From an uncultured Chlorobiaceae bacterium (GTDB taxonomy: Bacteria > Bacteroidota > Chlorobiia > Chlorobiales > Chlorobiaceae), in assembly GCA_903839405.1 (NCBI GenBank), contig CAIMCD010000037.1, forward strand, positions 43,204 to 107,203: a stretch of 64,000 nucleotides of DNA. Reading direction: 5' to 3'. Every line of letters starts with the position of its first letter. Within the stretch, counting starts at the first letter, position 1. The notes below the pieces were generated by a model that ran no database searches, had not been told where the DNA came from, and was given only the letters and a program-made list of their open reading frames with translations. Shown in pieces: positions 1 through 8,328 of this stretch. Both the position numbers and the translations under genes were made by a program.

Positions 1-2
1 CC

Positions 3-107
3 GGTGTAACGGCTGATATGATAAGGGTTTCACCCGGCATAGAACACATTGACGATATCAAAGAGGATTTTCAGCAAGCCTTTGCAACACTGACACGAAG
101 CGCATGA
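3..107 (+). CDS. metY: O-acetylhomoserine sulfhydrylase, C-terminal end (partial)
   Basis: The window opens inside a reading frame that ends at a TGA at 105-107. The visible C-terminus contains [12 protein letters not shown], the usual ending of Cys/Met-metabolism PLP enzymes. The next gene is metX, which makes O-acetylhomoserine, so the enzyme is most likely O-acetylhomoserine sulfhydrylase, which turns that product and sulfide into homocysteine. Its stop codon overlaps the metX start (ATGA), so the two are probably translationally coupled. Only 34 residues are visible; cystathionine gamma-synthase or another member of the family cannot be excluded from the sequence alone. Confidence 0.75.
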   Translation, partial: GVTADMIRVSPGIEHIDDIKEDFQQAFATLTRSA

Positions 108-1180
108 GAGCATATACCGAATTCATTTCCGACAAAACGCACTATTTCGATTCAAGCAAACCTTTTACGACGGAGCTTGGAGCCGAGCTTCCTTCGCTCC
201 GTGTGGCCTACCGGACGTGGGGAAAGCTGAATGCGGCAAAAGATAATGTTGTTCTGGTTTGCCACGCCCTGACCGGCTCCTCCGATGTGGATGCCTGGTG
301 GGAGGGGATGTTTGGCCCGGGATTGGCTTTTGATGAGAGCCGTGATTTTATTATTTGCAGTAACGTGCTGGGAAGCTGTTACGGCACGACCGGCCCGATT
401 TCCATCAATCCGCTTACCGGTCGCCAGTACGGGCCTGATTTTCCGCTCATAACCATCCGCGATATGGTTCATGTGCAGCGCATTCTGCTCCGGGGGCTTG
501 GCATTGATCGGGTAAAACTGGCGGTTGGCGCCTCGCTTGGCGGTATGCAGGTGCTGGAGTGGGGATTCTTGTATCCTGAAGTAGTTCAGGCGTTGATGCC
601 GATGGGGGCTTCAGGACGTCACTCCGCCTGGTGTATTGCGCAGAGTGAAGCCCAGCGGCAGGCAATCTATGCGGATCGTGACTGGAACGAGGGATGGTAC
701 GGCGAAAATCATCCGCCGGCAGGAGGGCTTGCGGCCGCAAGGATGATGGCCATGTGCACCTACCGGAGCTTTGAAAACTTCCAGTTGCGCTTTGGCCGTG
801 AAGTGCAGCACGATACAACCTTCAAGGCCGAGAGCTATCTGCGCCATCAGGGCAAAAAGCTGGTTGAGCGTTTTGATGCCAATACCTACGTCACTTTGAC
901 CCGAGCGATGGATATGCACGATCTCGCAAGGGGAAGGGGAGTGTACGAAGAGCTGCTTCGTTCTTGCCAGATTCCGGTGGAGATTCTCTCCATCAACTCC
1001 GATATCCTCTATCCAAAAGAGGAGCAGGAGGAGCTTGCTAGGCTGATGCCAAAATCAAAAATTCTCTACCTTGATGAACCATACGGCCACGACGCTTTTC
1101 TGATTGATGTTGAAAAGGTTGGCCGTATGGTGCGTGAATTTCTGGATGGCAGGGCTCTGGAGGCTCACTCTGCAGCCTGA
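104..1180 (+). CDS. metX: Homoserine O-acetyltransferase
   Basis: Cytoplasmic alpha/beta-hydrolase-fold enzyme that transfers acetyl from acetyl-CoA to homoserine, the first committed step of direct-sulfhydrylation methionine synthesis. The 358 residues are full length for MetX. The nucleophile elbow GASLGG places Ser at 144, and Asp300 (NSDILYP) and His329 (YGHDA) complete the triad. The N-terminal part has the family signature CHALTGSSD near 53-61. The ATG overlaps the stop of the preceding metY-like gene, so the two form an operon. The last 16 bases overlap the 3' end of serS on the other strand, with no room for a terminator between them. Acyl-donor choice (acetyl rather than succinyl) is inferred from the metY neighbour. 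Confidence 0.95.
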   Translation: MRAYTEFISDKTHYFDSSKPFTTELGAELPSLRVAYRTWGKLNAAKDNVVLVCHALTGSSDVDAWWEGMFGPGLAFDESRDFIICSNVLGSCYGTTGPISINPLTGRQYGPDFPLITIRDMVHVQRILLRGLGIDRVKLAVGASLGGMQVLEWGFLYPEVVQALMPMGASGRHSAWCIAQSEAQRQAIYADRDWNEGWYGENHPPAGGLAAARMMAMCTYRSFENFQLRFGREVQHDTTFKAESYLRHQGKKLVERFDANTYVTLTRAMDMHDLARGRGVYEELLRSCQIPVEILSINSDILYPKEEQEELARLMPKSKILYLDEPYGHDAFLIDVEKVGRMVREFLDGRALEAHSAA

Positions 1181-2460
1181 GTAATTTCATCAAACCCGGT
1201 GTAGCGCCGCAGTACCTCAGGCACCCGGATTCCCCCTTCCGCCGTCTGGTAGTGTTCCAAGAGGGCAACCATGAGGCGGGAGGTTGCCAGCCCTGAACCG
1301 TTGAGGGTGTGCACGAATTCCGGTTTTGACTGGGTGCTTGGCTTGAAGCGGATGTTGGAGCGCCGGGCCTGGTAATCCTCGAAGTTCGAACAGCTTGAGG
1401 CTTCAAGATATTTCTGTTCCGCCGGCGACCAGACCTCGATGTCGTAACATTTTGTTGCGTTGGCACTGATATCTCCACTGCAGAGCAGGAGCACCCGGTA
1501 GGGAATTTTCAGCGCCACAAGGATCGCTTCGGCACTTTCGCGGATCTCCTCAAGCGCCAGGTAGGACTCTTCCGGCCGGGTAAACTTCACCATCTCCACC
1601 TTGTTGAACTGGTGGACCCTCAAAAACCCCCTGGTATCCTTACCGTAACTTCCCGCTTCGCGCCGGAAACAGGCTGAGTAGGCCGCGTAGGAGATCGGCA
1701 GCGAGTCAGCCTCAAGCATCTCGTTCCGGTGGAGGTTGGTTACCGGCACCTCGGCGGTCGGGATGGCATAGAGATCATCCTCACCGATATGGTAGACCTG
1801 GTCGGCGAATTTTGGCCACTGGCCGGTGCCCCTGAGCGACTCGCGGTTGACGAGAAACGGGGGAAAGACTTCGGTAAAGCCATGTTGCTCGGTATGGCAG
1901 TCGAGCATGAAGTTGATCAGTGAACGTTCAAGCCGTGCACCTTTGCCGATGTAGGCGGGGAATCCGGCACCACTGACCTTTGCTCCCCGCTCAAAGTCCA
2001 GAATGCGGAGCGACTTGCCGAGTTCAAGGTGGTTTTTAACCGGAAAGTCGAGGTTGTGCGCAAAGGTTACCGGCTCCTTGTAAATCTGGTTCTCCTCAGC
2101 CGAGCGTCCGGTGGGCACCGAGGGGTGCAGTTTATTGGGAAGGCCGAGCAGGATAGTCTCAATCTCCTCTTCAAGGGTGGTGAGCCGTGTATCCATGGCG
2201 GCAATTTCACCCGAAACGGTTTTCATCTCCGCGATCAGCGCTTCCGCCGACCCCTTTCCGCTTTTTTTAATATCGGCCACCTCTTTTGAAACCTTGTTCC
2301 GCAGGGCCTTCTGTTCGTCCGAACGCTGGACAAGCTCCTTGCGCTCCTTGTCGAACTGCAGCAACTGGTGGAGTTTTGGCTCTTCGGAACTGAGCTGGCG
2401 GTTGCGTAGCATCTCGATCATCTCCTCGGGATGCTGGCGGATAACGTTAATATCAAGCAT
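1165..2460 (-). CDS. serS: Seryl-tRNA synthetase
   Basis: Class II aminoacyl-tRNA synthetase that charges tRNA-Ser (and tRNA-Sec where present). The 431-residue length is typical. The first ~110 residues are the antiparallel coiled-coil arm that grips the long variable arm of tRNA-Ser. Motif 2 is seen as [17 protein letters not shown] near 267-283, with the arginine that contacts ATP, and motif 3 as [15 protein letters not shown] near 389-403. The start [12 protein letters not shown] is the standard one for the family. yqeY lies 21 bp upstream and is probably cotranscribed. The 3' end overlaps metX by 16 bp in convergent orientation. Confidence 0.97.
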   Translation of the reverse strand: MLDINVIRQHPEEMIEMLRNRQLSSEEPKLHQLLQFDKERKELVQRSDEQKALRNKVSKEVADIKKSGKGSAEALIAEMKTVSGEIAAMDTRLTTLEEEIETILLGLPNKLHPSVPTGRSAEENQIYKEPVTFAHNLDFPVKNHLELGKSLRILDFERGAKVSGAGFPAYIGKGARLERSLINFMLDCHTEQHGFTEVFPPFLVNRESLRGTGQWPKFADQVYHIGEDDLYAIPTAEVPVTNLHRNEMLEADSLPISYAAYSACFRREAGSYGKDTRGFLRVHQFNKVEMVKFTRPEESYLALEEIRESAEAILVALKIPYRVLLLCSGDISANATKCYDIEVWSPAEQKYLEASSCSNFEDYQARRSNIRFKPSTQSKPEFVHTLNGSGLATSRLMVALLEHYQTAEGGIRVPEVLRRYTGFDEITQAAE

Positions 2461-2481
2461 AATTGATTTACAGAGAGTGGG

Positions 2482-2940
2482 TTATGCTGAGAGCAGCGAT
2501 TTGACGATCTCCTGAACTTTGGTGCCATCAGCCTTGCCCTTGAGGGCTTTCATGGCCTGACCCATCACCTTGCCGATATCTTTCATGGATGAGGCACCGG
2601 ATTGCGCTATAACATCCTGCACAACCGCGATGATCTCTTCATCACCGAGTGGTTCAGGCAGATACTCCTCAATAACCGAGAGTTCCAACTGCTCGGTTTC
2701 CGCAAGGTCGGGACGGTTTCCGGCTGTGAACTGCTCAATGGCATCCCGGCGTTTTTTGGCAAGAGAGACCAGCACCTCAATTTCCTGCTCCCCGGTCAGT
2801 ACGCCTACGCCTCCGACCCGGATTGATACCTCTTTTTCAAGCAAGGCTGCACGGATGGAGCGGATGGCGTTGAGACGGTTTTTATCGCCGCTTTTCATGG
2901 AACTTTTCAGGTCCAGATCTATTGTTTCTTTGAGGCCCAT
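2482..2940 (-). CDS. yqeY: GatB/YqeY domain protein
   Basis: Small cytoplasmic protein of the YqeY family, related to the C-terminal tRNA-binding domain of the GatB amidotransferase subunit. Its exact role is not settled; a link to tRNA or ribosome metabolism is usually assumed. I chose the ATG at 2940 (MGLKETIDLDLK), giving 152 residues, because family members start here. The in-frame ATG at 2970 would add ten residues with no family similarity. The body has the typical EEYLPEPLGDEEI and MGQAMKALKGKADG segments. It sits 21 bp upstream of serS in the same direction, which fits a tRNA-related role. Confidence 0.9.
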   Translation of the reverse strand: MGLKETIDLDLKSSMKSGDKNRLNAIRSIRAALLEKEVSIRVGGVGVLTGEQEIEVLVSLAKKRRDAIEQFTAGNRPDLAETEQLELSVIEEYLPEPLGDEEIIAVVQDVIAQSGASSMKDIGKVMGQAMKALKGKADGTKVQEIVKSLLSA

Positions 2941-3031
2941 GGTTGTATCTGTGTCAAAAATTTGTGTCAACAGGAAATAGGGGAAAATACAGGAAAAAAG
3001 GCGGCTTTCCGAACCTGGGCTTCAGCTTTGT

Positions 3032-3763
3032 TTATTCATTGATATCTCCTGAAACCGGCCGGAAGACCAGCTCTTCGATTGAGGTTCGCTGTGGCAGCAG
3101 ATAGGCTTGAACCAGAGGGCCGGAAATATCTTCCGCCATCATCATGCCGGCTTGCATTTCCGCCGGCACCTCACCCCACATCGGCGTATAGACCGCTCCC
3201 GGCATCACGTTGGTAATTCTAACGTTGCACTCTTTTGCATAGAGGCGCATGGTTTCAACCAGCCCTTTCTGGCCAAACTTCGACATGGCATAAAGCGCTG
3301 AGCTTTTGAACGAGATTTCAGCCGCAATGGAGGTGATAAAGAAGATATGACCCGATTTTTTCTCTTCCATGATCGGAAATACCCGCTGGGAAAGGAAAAA
3401 CGTCCCTTTGAGGTTGGTTGCCATTGTGTACTCATAATCCTCTTCGCTGAGTTCGCTGAGCGGCTTGAAGCGGCCCACCCCGGCATTGTTGACCAGGCAG
3501 TCAATGGTTCCGTGGCGCTGCAGCGTGGAGTCGACCAAGCGCTCAATCTGGGTTGTGTCGGCAATGTCGGCCTGCATGGCATCGGCGGTTGCGCCGTACC
3601 GGCGGCACTCATCAGCCACCAATTCAAGTTCCTTGAGGGTTCTTGAGACAAGAATCAGAACAGGATCAAATCCATTTTTTGTTCTGGTTGCCTTGGCGAA
3701 ATCAAGTGCAATGGCTTTGCCGATCCCTTTTCCCGCACCGGTTATGACGATGACCTTTTTCAT
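3032..3763 (-). CDS. Sepiapterin reductase (SDR family)
   Basis: Short-chain dehydrogenase of 243 residues. Nucleotide-binding TGAGKGIG is at 8-15, NNAG at 92-95, and the catalytic Ser145, Tyr158 and Lys162 are in place. The sequence is very similar to the structurally characterised sepiapterin reductase of Chlorobium tepidum as I remember it: shared stretches include DCLVNNAGVGRF, NLKGTFFL, SGHIFFITS, GLVETMRLYA and PTSGDINE-like ends. That enzyme reduces sepiapterin with NADPH and makes the threo form of tetrahydrobiopterin, whose glycoside (chlorobiapterin) is a green sulfur bacterial pterin. The gene stands alone, 91 bp upstream of yqeY and divergent from the cold-shock gene. Confidence 0.88.
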   Translation of the reverse strand: MKKVIVITGAGKGIGKAIALDFAKATRTKNGFDPVLILVSRTLKELELVADECRRYGATADAMQADIADTTQIERLVDSTLQRHGTIDCLVNNAGVGRFKPLSELSEEDYEYTMATNLKGTFFLSQRVFPIMEEKKSGHIFFITSIAAEISFKSSALYAMSKFGQKGLVETMRLYAKECNVRITNVMPGAVYTPMWGEVPAEMQAGMMMAEDISGPLVQAYLLPQRTSIEELVFRPVSGDINE

Positions 3764-3979
3764 TTTTTAACGGTTTGTCTGTTTTTTTGATGTCGAACGT
3801 GTTTTTTTGCCTATTTCTTTGTGTTGAAGATGTATTTTTGTGGTATTTGTCTTGATGTTGCTGTGAAATTAACGGAAAAGTTCTGTATATTTCTTACGTA
3901 AGTAACCACGCAGTTGTTCCGGCACTTGTTCCTGTAGCGGCAATGCGCTTCCAACAATAATAAAATAGCATCCTTTACC
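3764..3979. promoter_or_regulatory. Divergent promoter region and cold-shock leader
   Basis: A 216-bp gap between the divergent sepiapterin reductase and cold-shock genes. It must hold the promoters of both. The part next to the cold-shock ATG gives a long untranslated leader without a clear Shine-Dalgarno sequence, as is common for csp messages. I could not pick convincing -35/-10 boxes. No RNA gene was recognised. Confidence 0.4.
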
Positions 3980-4237
3980 ATGGCAATCAGTAAAGTTAAA
4001 TGGTTTGACGGCAAAAAGGGCTATGGCTTTATTTTGAATCCGGAGGGAGGAGAGGACATTTTTGTTCATTTTTCAGCCATTATTTCAGAACAGAGCTTCA
4101 AGGTCCTGAATCAGGATGCCGAAGTCGATTTTGAACTCGACAAAACACAAAAAGGATTGCAGGCAAGAAATGTTCACGAAATCTCGCTGAACGGTTCAGC
4201 CGGAATTCCGTCTTTCTCAACGGGATCATTTGGTTAA
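3980..4237 (+). CDS. Cold-shock domain protein
   Basis: An 85-residue single-domain nucleic-acid-binding protein of the CspA family. RNP1 appears as KGYGFI (13-18) and RNP2 as DIFVHF (28-33), the two surfaces that stack on single-stranded RNA or DNA. The start [14 protein letters not shown] matches the family. The tail after the beta barrel ([17 protein letters not shown]) is Gly/Ser rich and longer than in E. coli CspA. The protein probably acts as an RNA chaperone; whether it is cold-induced cannot be read from the sequence. It is monocistronic, with the convergent radC following. Confidence 0.93.
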   Translation: MAISKVKWFDGKKGYGFILNPEGGEDIFVHFSAIISEQSFKVLNQDAEVDFELDKTQKGLQARNVHEISLNGSAGIPSFSTGSFG

Positions 4238-4354
4238 GGTTTCAAAAACACCGACTCAGGCTGTTCGTCTACTCTTCTCTCCTGATGGTTACCAAAACAT
4301 CGGGTTTGCCGGTGGCATTTCATGAGAGTGCTCTTCTCTCGCGGTGGAGTGCCA

Positions 4355-5023
4355 TCAAAGTAGGGAGTTTTCCCGGAAGCTGAACCACTCTGTTTTTCCT
4401 ATAATAACGTGATCGAGCAGCTCTATCTGGATGACGGCACTGGCTTGCTTGAGCAGTTCGGTAATTTGCCGGTCGGCACTACTCGGTTCAACGTCGCCTG
4501 ACGGGTGGTTGTGCACCAGGATAATGGCATGCGCACTCTCCCTGATTGCGGCCTTGAACACTTCACGGGGATGAATCAACGAGGCATTGAGGGTTCCGAT
4601 TGCAACCAGCTCGTTTTTGACGATCTGGTTTTTGGTGTTGAGGTGCAAAACAAAGAGATGCTCTTTCTTTTCATCTGGAATACGACCCGCCATATAATCA
4701 AACACATCCCGTGCGGCCTGAATTTTTTTGTTGAGGTTTCGGGCATAGTGGAGCCGTTTGTTCAATTCGAAGAGGGCCAGAATCTGCATTGCTTTTGCCT
4801 CACCGATGCCCTTTGTTGCCGTCAGTTCCGTAAGCGTTGTTTCGGCAAGCCGCTCAAGTCCGAAGCGGGCAATAAGCTCATTGCAGGTATCAAGAATGTT
4901 GCACTCTTTGGTGCCCGAGCGCAGGATAATGGCCAGCAGTTCAGCCGAGCTGAGTGACGATGCTCCTGCACTCAGCAGTCGCTCTCTCGGGCGGTTTTCA
5001 GGGTTCAGGTCATGGATCCGCAT
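4355..5023 (-). CDS. radC: DNA repair protein RadC (JAB/MPN+ domain)
   Basis: RadC-family protein of 222 residues from the ATG at 5023 ([17 protein letters not shown]), the normal family start. An in-frame ATG at 5101 would add 26 residues without similarity. The N-terminal helix-hairpin-helix region ([15 protein letters not shown]) precedes a JAMM-type domain with [14 protein letters not shown], which carries the two metal-binding His and the Asp. Despite its name the family has no proven repair function in most species; the fold predicts metal binding and possible hydrolase activity. It is a single gene, convergent with the cold-shock gene. Confidence 0.93.
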   Translation of the reverse strand: MRIHDLNPENRPRERLLSAGASSLSSAELLAIILRSGTKECNILDTCNELIARFGLERLAETTLTELTATKGIGEAKAMQILALFELNKRLHYARNLNKKIQAARDVFDYMAGRIPDEKKEHLFVLHLNTKNQIVKNELVAIGTLNASLIHPREVFKAAIRESAHAIILVHNHPSGDVEPSSADRQITELLKQASAVIQIELLDHVIIGKTEWFSFRENSLL

Positions 5024-5256
5024 TGTTCCAGTATTCAGGTTTGCGTCGAACAATCGTTCTTTCTGTAAATGTAATAAAAGCGAATTGTTGTAAGGCAACA
5101 AAAAATGCCCAAGAATTGAAACTGCTCTGAACCTCCGGAACTACTACTCCGCACAAGCGTCCTAAAGTACAAGCGAACCTCTCTTTCTCTCGCAACAATC
5201 GCATCGCTTTATTATATTTACTGAGATAATGCGTTCAATCTTTTCTTGCTGACTTC

Positions 5257-6213
5257 ATGCTGGTGAAAAAAAACTATTTCAAGGCATTGTTTGCAGGTCT
5301 GCTGCTTTTTTTTGGTGTGGTGCTTGCCGTTACCCATTGGGGGGAGCTGAACCATTTTTTGCTGCTGCTTTCTAACCTTGCGCCGCTCTGGATTTTGATT
5401 GCGCTCCTTTTGCAGTGCTGCACCTATATAGCCCTTGCTTTGGTTTGGTATCAGGCGCTTGCTGAGAGCGGCAGCGGCTACCCGATGCACCGGCTTGTTC
5501 CACTTGCGCTTGCAAGGCTTTTTGCCGATCAGGCTCTTCCTTCGGGCGGGATCAGCGGTATTGCGCTTGTGGTGAATGCTTTCCGGGAGCGCAATGTTTC
5601 TGCCAAAACCGGGATGGATGTGATGCTGCTCACCATTTTTTCCTTTTATGCGGCGTACATCATTGCTGTTGGAGCATCCATGCTGCTCTTGTGGAGTTAT
5701 CTGCCTCACCATCAGTGGATTGTTGTGACCGCCTCGCTCTTTTTTCTGTTTGCACTTGCGGTTCCGGCGGCCATTCTGCTCTTGAAAGCAAAGGGGATAC
5801 AGGAGTTGCCGGGATGGCTGCTCCGAGTGCCGGTTATTGCTGGTTTTACCGAAACCTTTGCCGACCCTTCGGTTGCCTTGCTGCGCAAACCTTTGCTGCT
5901 TTTGGAGGCTACTGTGTTTCAACTGCTTATTTTTCTGCTTGATGCGGCTACACTTTGGGCCATGCTGCAGGCTTTGGGCGAGGAGGTTTCGCTGCTGGTG
6001 GCATTTCCCTGTTTTGTTATTGCCTCCATTGTGGCCATGCTGAGCTTTATTCCCCTCGGAATCGGCACCTTTGAAGCCAGTTCAGTCGCTCTGCTTGTGA
6101 TGCTTGGTATCCAAATTGAACCTGCCCTTGCCGCAACCCTGCTGCTTCGCGGCTTCACCCTCTGGCTCCCCATGATTCCCGGCCTCATCCTCATCCGCAC
6201 GGAGTTTCGGTAG
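5257..6213 (+). CDS. Flippase-like / LPG synthase TM-domain membrane protein
   Basis: A very hydrophobic protein of 318 residues with about eight membrane segments, of the UPF0104 (YbhN-like) family related to the membrane part of lysylphosphatidylglycerol synthase. Family features seen are LARLFADQALPSGGISGIALVVNAF near 90-114 and FIPLGIGTFEASSVALLVMLG near 267-287. No soluble aminoacyl-transferase domain follows, so it is not MprF itself. Family members are thought to move lipids or polyprenyl-linked sugars across the inner membrane. The substrate here is unknown. It is a single gene with radC divergent on its left. Confidence 0.8.
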   Translation: MLVKKNYFKALFAGLLLFFGVVLAVTHWGELNHFLLLLSNLAPLWILIALLLQCCTYIALALVWYQALAESGSGYPMHRLVPLALARLFADQALPSGGISGIALVVNAFRERNVSAKTGMDVMLLTIFSFYAAYIIAVGASMLLLWSYLPHHQWIVVTASLFFLFALAVPAAILLLKAKGIQELPGWLLRVPVIAGFTETFADPSVALLRKPLLLLEATVFQLLIFLLDAATLWAMLQALGEEVSLLVAFPCFVIASIVAMLSFIPLGIGTFEASSVALLVMLGIQIEPALAATLLLRGFTLWLPMIPGLILIRTEFR

Positions 6214-6406
6214 CGATAAAGCTCTGCTATTGGTAGCGATATCACTCGAAACGTTTTGCGCTCCGGATGAAACAACGGTATCTCTTTGTTATCTTTACAG
6301 AAAAAGGTTCCGCCTTTGATATGATTTTGAATTTGCGTCTAATATGGGTTGGAATTCAAAAATCTGTGGTTTAGGCGGATCAATCTAATTATTGTGAGAG
6401 GCAGAT

Positions 6407-7363
6407 ATGGCGAAGATCTATATTTCTTATCAGCGTAATGACCTGGAATTCGTTGATAAACTGGCGAGAAAACTGAAGATCGTTGGTCATACACTGTTTT
6501 ATGACGTTGATGAGCTATCACCAGGCTCAGATTGGCGCGCAGCACTAAACACCGGGCTCAAGAACTCAGAAATTTTCATCGTAGTCATTTCTGAGAACAC
6601 TGAAAAATCGCAGTATGTTCTTACGGAGGTTGGAGCGGCTCGAGCATATGCGCAGGAATCAGGCCGAATGCTGATCATCCCTCTAATCATTGACAATATT
6701 CCAATTCCATTATCTCTCCAAGACATCCACGCAATAATTCAGCTGGATAGAAACGTCCTTGAGATAGTTCCGAAGATCGAGAGTGCTATATCGGCCTTCG
6801 TAGGCCGACGCGCAGCCATTGAAACAGCTGCGACAGAAGCTGCTGAGAAGATACAGAGTAACGCCGCTGACTTTGTCAAAGTCGCCATCAGGTCTTTGGC
6901 AATGCTCGAAAAAAGAGATAGGCTACTGAGCTATTTTTGGTATGGAATAGGATTTGTCGCTCTTATTATTGGTATTGCCTTCGCCTTTGTGGGCCTTTCG
7001 CAGGTAGGCCAACAAACAAACCTCGCAACTGAAAGTATAATCCTTGTCGCGTTAAAAACCATCGTTGTTATAGGCCTTCTTAGCGCGTGCGCAAAATATG
7101 CATTTGTACTCGGTAAATCATATTCTAGTGAGTCATTGAAAAGTTCAGATAGAATTCATGCTATCCGTTTCGGAGAGTTCTATCTCCGGGCTTTTGGGGA
7201 TAAGACAAGGTGGGATGAATTAAAAGAAGTATTTCAACATTGGAATATTGATCGCAATTCTTCTTTCTCAACCCTTGACGTTTCACAGTTTGATCCAAAA
7301 ATTGTTGAATCATTGCTTGACGTTGCCAGGCTTGTTAGCGGTAGGAAGAACGTAAAGAAATAG
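6407..7363 (+). CDS. TIR-domain protein with two transmembrane segments
   Basis: 318 residues. Residues 1-125 form a TIR domain: KIYISYQRND at the first strand, FYDVDELSPGSDW in the BB-loop region, and SQYVLTEVGAA with Glu74 at the position of the catalytic NADase glutamate in active TIRs. Two membrane segments follow, at about 174-196 and 210-235, then a soluble tail of about 80 residues. A plausible role is NAD+ depletion or membrane-linked signalling in anti-phage defence; that is inference. The leader 'gtgagaggcagat' gives a fair ribosome site for the ATG at 6407. No partner sensor gene is adjacent. An integron attC-like element lies 8 bp past the stop, so the gene may have arrived as a cassette. 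Confidence 0.8.
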   Translation: MAKIYISYQRNDLEFVDKLARKLKIVGHTLFYDVDELSPGSDWRAALNTGLKNSEIFIVVISENTEKSQYVLTEVGAARAYAQESGRMLIIPLIIDNIPIPLSLQDIHAIIQLDRNVLEIVPKIESAISAFVGRRAAIETAATEAAEKIQSNAADFVKVAIRSLAMLEKRDRLLSYFWYGIGFVALIIGIAFAFVGLSQVGQQTNLATESIILVALKTIVVIGLLSACAKYAFVLGKSYSSESLKSSDRIHAIRFGEFYLRAFGDKTRWDELKEVFQHWNIDRNSSFSTLDVSQFDPKIVESLLDVARLVSGRKNVKK

Positions 7364-7370
7364 CCTGCAA

Positions 7371-7428
7371 ATCTCACAAGCAAATGAAGCGGATGGCTTC
7401 GCCACACTTTTATTTGCGTTGTTAGAGC
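7371..7428 (+). repeat. Integron attC-like recombination site (degenerate)
   Basis: An imperfect inverted repeat of 58 bp placed 8 bp after the TIR stop codon, as in gene cassettes. The left arm CTCACAAGCAAAT (7373-7385) pairs with the right arm ATTTGCGTTGTTAGAG (7412-7427), leaving unpaired bases as in attC hairpins. A small GGCTTCGCC stem-loop lies between them. The right end GTTAGAG is close to the GTTRRRY core but has G at the last position, and the left R box is degenerate. No integrase gene is in the window. Confidence 0.5.
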
Positions 7429-7708
7429 AAAAAGGCGTTCGCACAAAATCAGTGATGAATGGAGCGTGAGGGACGTGAGCCCAAAAACCTGTGCCCTGAT
7501 AAGTAAAATGCGGAAAAAATTGCGCCGTCAACACCAATAAAAAAGTGCGCGCCGGGAGGTTGGGTATAGGGAGTGTGAGTTAAGCTGGCAGATATGTCTT
7601 GTTTCTTTTGATAACTATCACCAGCTTTTTACATTGATCAAGAGTTTCAATAAAAGTCAAAATCAAGTCGGATAATTTTTTGCTGCAAAAACTTACAACG
7701 TACAGGAT
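7429..7708. other. Intergenic stretch with possible gene remnant
   Basis: No complete gene seen. At 7466-7540 a GTG-started frame reads VRDVSPKTCALISKMRKKL, which resembles the start of the small frame at 8188 (GVSPKLSHPNVEKMIAKAG). The two may be copies or fragments of one lost gene. The rest is AT-rich and probably contains the promoter for the DUF4160/DUF2442 pair. Confidence 0.3.
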
Positions 7709-7894
7709 ATGCCGGAGATATCACGATTTCTTGGGATTATCATTTCAATGGACATCAGGAATTTGAATATTACCGTTGGTTCTCTTCCAGCAAAAGTCCG
7801 TGGTCTTGTGGAAGAGTGGGCAGAATTGCATAGTGATGAACTTTTGCTGATGTGGGAAACAAAGGATTTTCATCGTATTCAACCGCTTGTGTAA
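7709..7894 (+). CDS. DUF4160 family protein, internally shortened
   Basis: 61 residues that match the two ends of DUF4160 proteins. MPEISRFLGIII matches the family start and LPAKVRGLVEEWAELHSDELL the C-terminal helix. The central part is missing: the complete homologue at 40331-40600 in this window has YFKDNRQHNRPHIHATYQ there, including the conserved histidines, and this copy jumps from IIISM to DIRNLNITVG. The frame stays open, so it looks like an in-frame deletion of about 25 residues. The product may be inactive. DUF2442 follows 14 bp downstream, the standard partner. The role of DUF4160/DUF2442 pairs is unproven; a toxin-antitoxin-like function has been suggested. Confidence 0.7.
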   Translation: MPEISRFLGIIISMDIRNLNITVGSLPAKVRGLVEEWAELHSDELLLMWETKDFHRIQPLV

Positions 7895-7908
7895 CGGAGA
7901 ACTCTCTT

Positions 7909-8178
7909 ATGGAATGCATTTCAATTGAAGAGGCAAGGTATGTCAAGGAATATCAGATTTTCCTAAAATTTAATACCGGTGAAACCGGCGAGGTGGATCT
8001 TCGCGATCTTGTTTATAAATATCCAATTGCGGAACCATTGCGGAACCCTGAGACGTTTTCACATTTTTATCTTGATTCCTGGCCAACTCTCGTATGGGAT
8101 TGCGGTTTTGATGTTGATCCTGAGTCGCTTTATTTCATGGCAACTGGCAAATCGCTGTGGGATACGAAAGCATCCTGA
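7909..8178 (+). CDS. DUF2442 family protein
   Basis: 89 residues, starting at the ATG at 7909 after a CGGAGA ribosome site; an upstream in-frame ATG at 7852 lies inside the preceding gene and was not chosen. The sequence YQIFLKFNTGETGEVDLRDL followed by a C-terminal CGFDVDPESLYFMA segment is typical of DUF2442, a small alpha/beta domain usually encoded next to DUF4160. It is an intact partner of a shortened DUF4160. No enzymatic residues are known for the family. A second, more divergent DUF2442 gene lies at 40085-40327. Confidence 0.8.
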   Translation: MECISIEEARYVKEYQIFLKFNTGETGEVDLRDLVYKYPIAEPLRNPETFSHFYLDSWPTLVWDCGFDVDPESLYFMATGKSLWDTKAS

Positions 8179-8187
8179 TAAAACGCC

Positions 8188-8328
8188 ATGGGCGTAAGCC
8201 CGAAACTGTCTCACCCGAATGTGGAAAAAATGATTGCAAAGGCCGGGCAGCTTCTGGATGAAGCTGTCCGATCTGAAAGGATGGTTACGGCTGAGGGCTC
8301 TCTGCAGTTTTTGGCTGAGCGGCTTTAA
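8188..8328 (+). CDS. Small hypothetical ORF (46 aa), doubtful
   Basis: Frame beginning MGVSPKLSHPNVEKMIAKAG, 9 bp after the DUF2442 gene. It reads as an amphipathic helical peptide rich in Glu, Lys and Ala. Its last 44 bases overlap the 3' end of cimA on the opposite strand, so it may be the remains of a gene truncated against cimA. A similar peptide start occurs at 7466. No function is proposed. Confidence 0.3.
   Translation: MGVSPKLSHPNVEKMIAKAGQLLDEAVRSERMVTAEGSLQFLAERL

Noticed and set aside
7559..7565. GTTGGGT 7-mer as another integron core site
   Set aside because: No pairing arm was found upstream, and the 7-mer is expected by chance.
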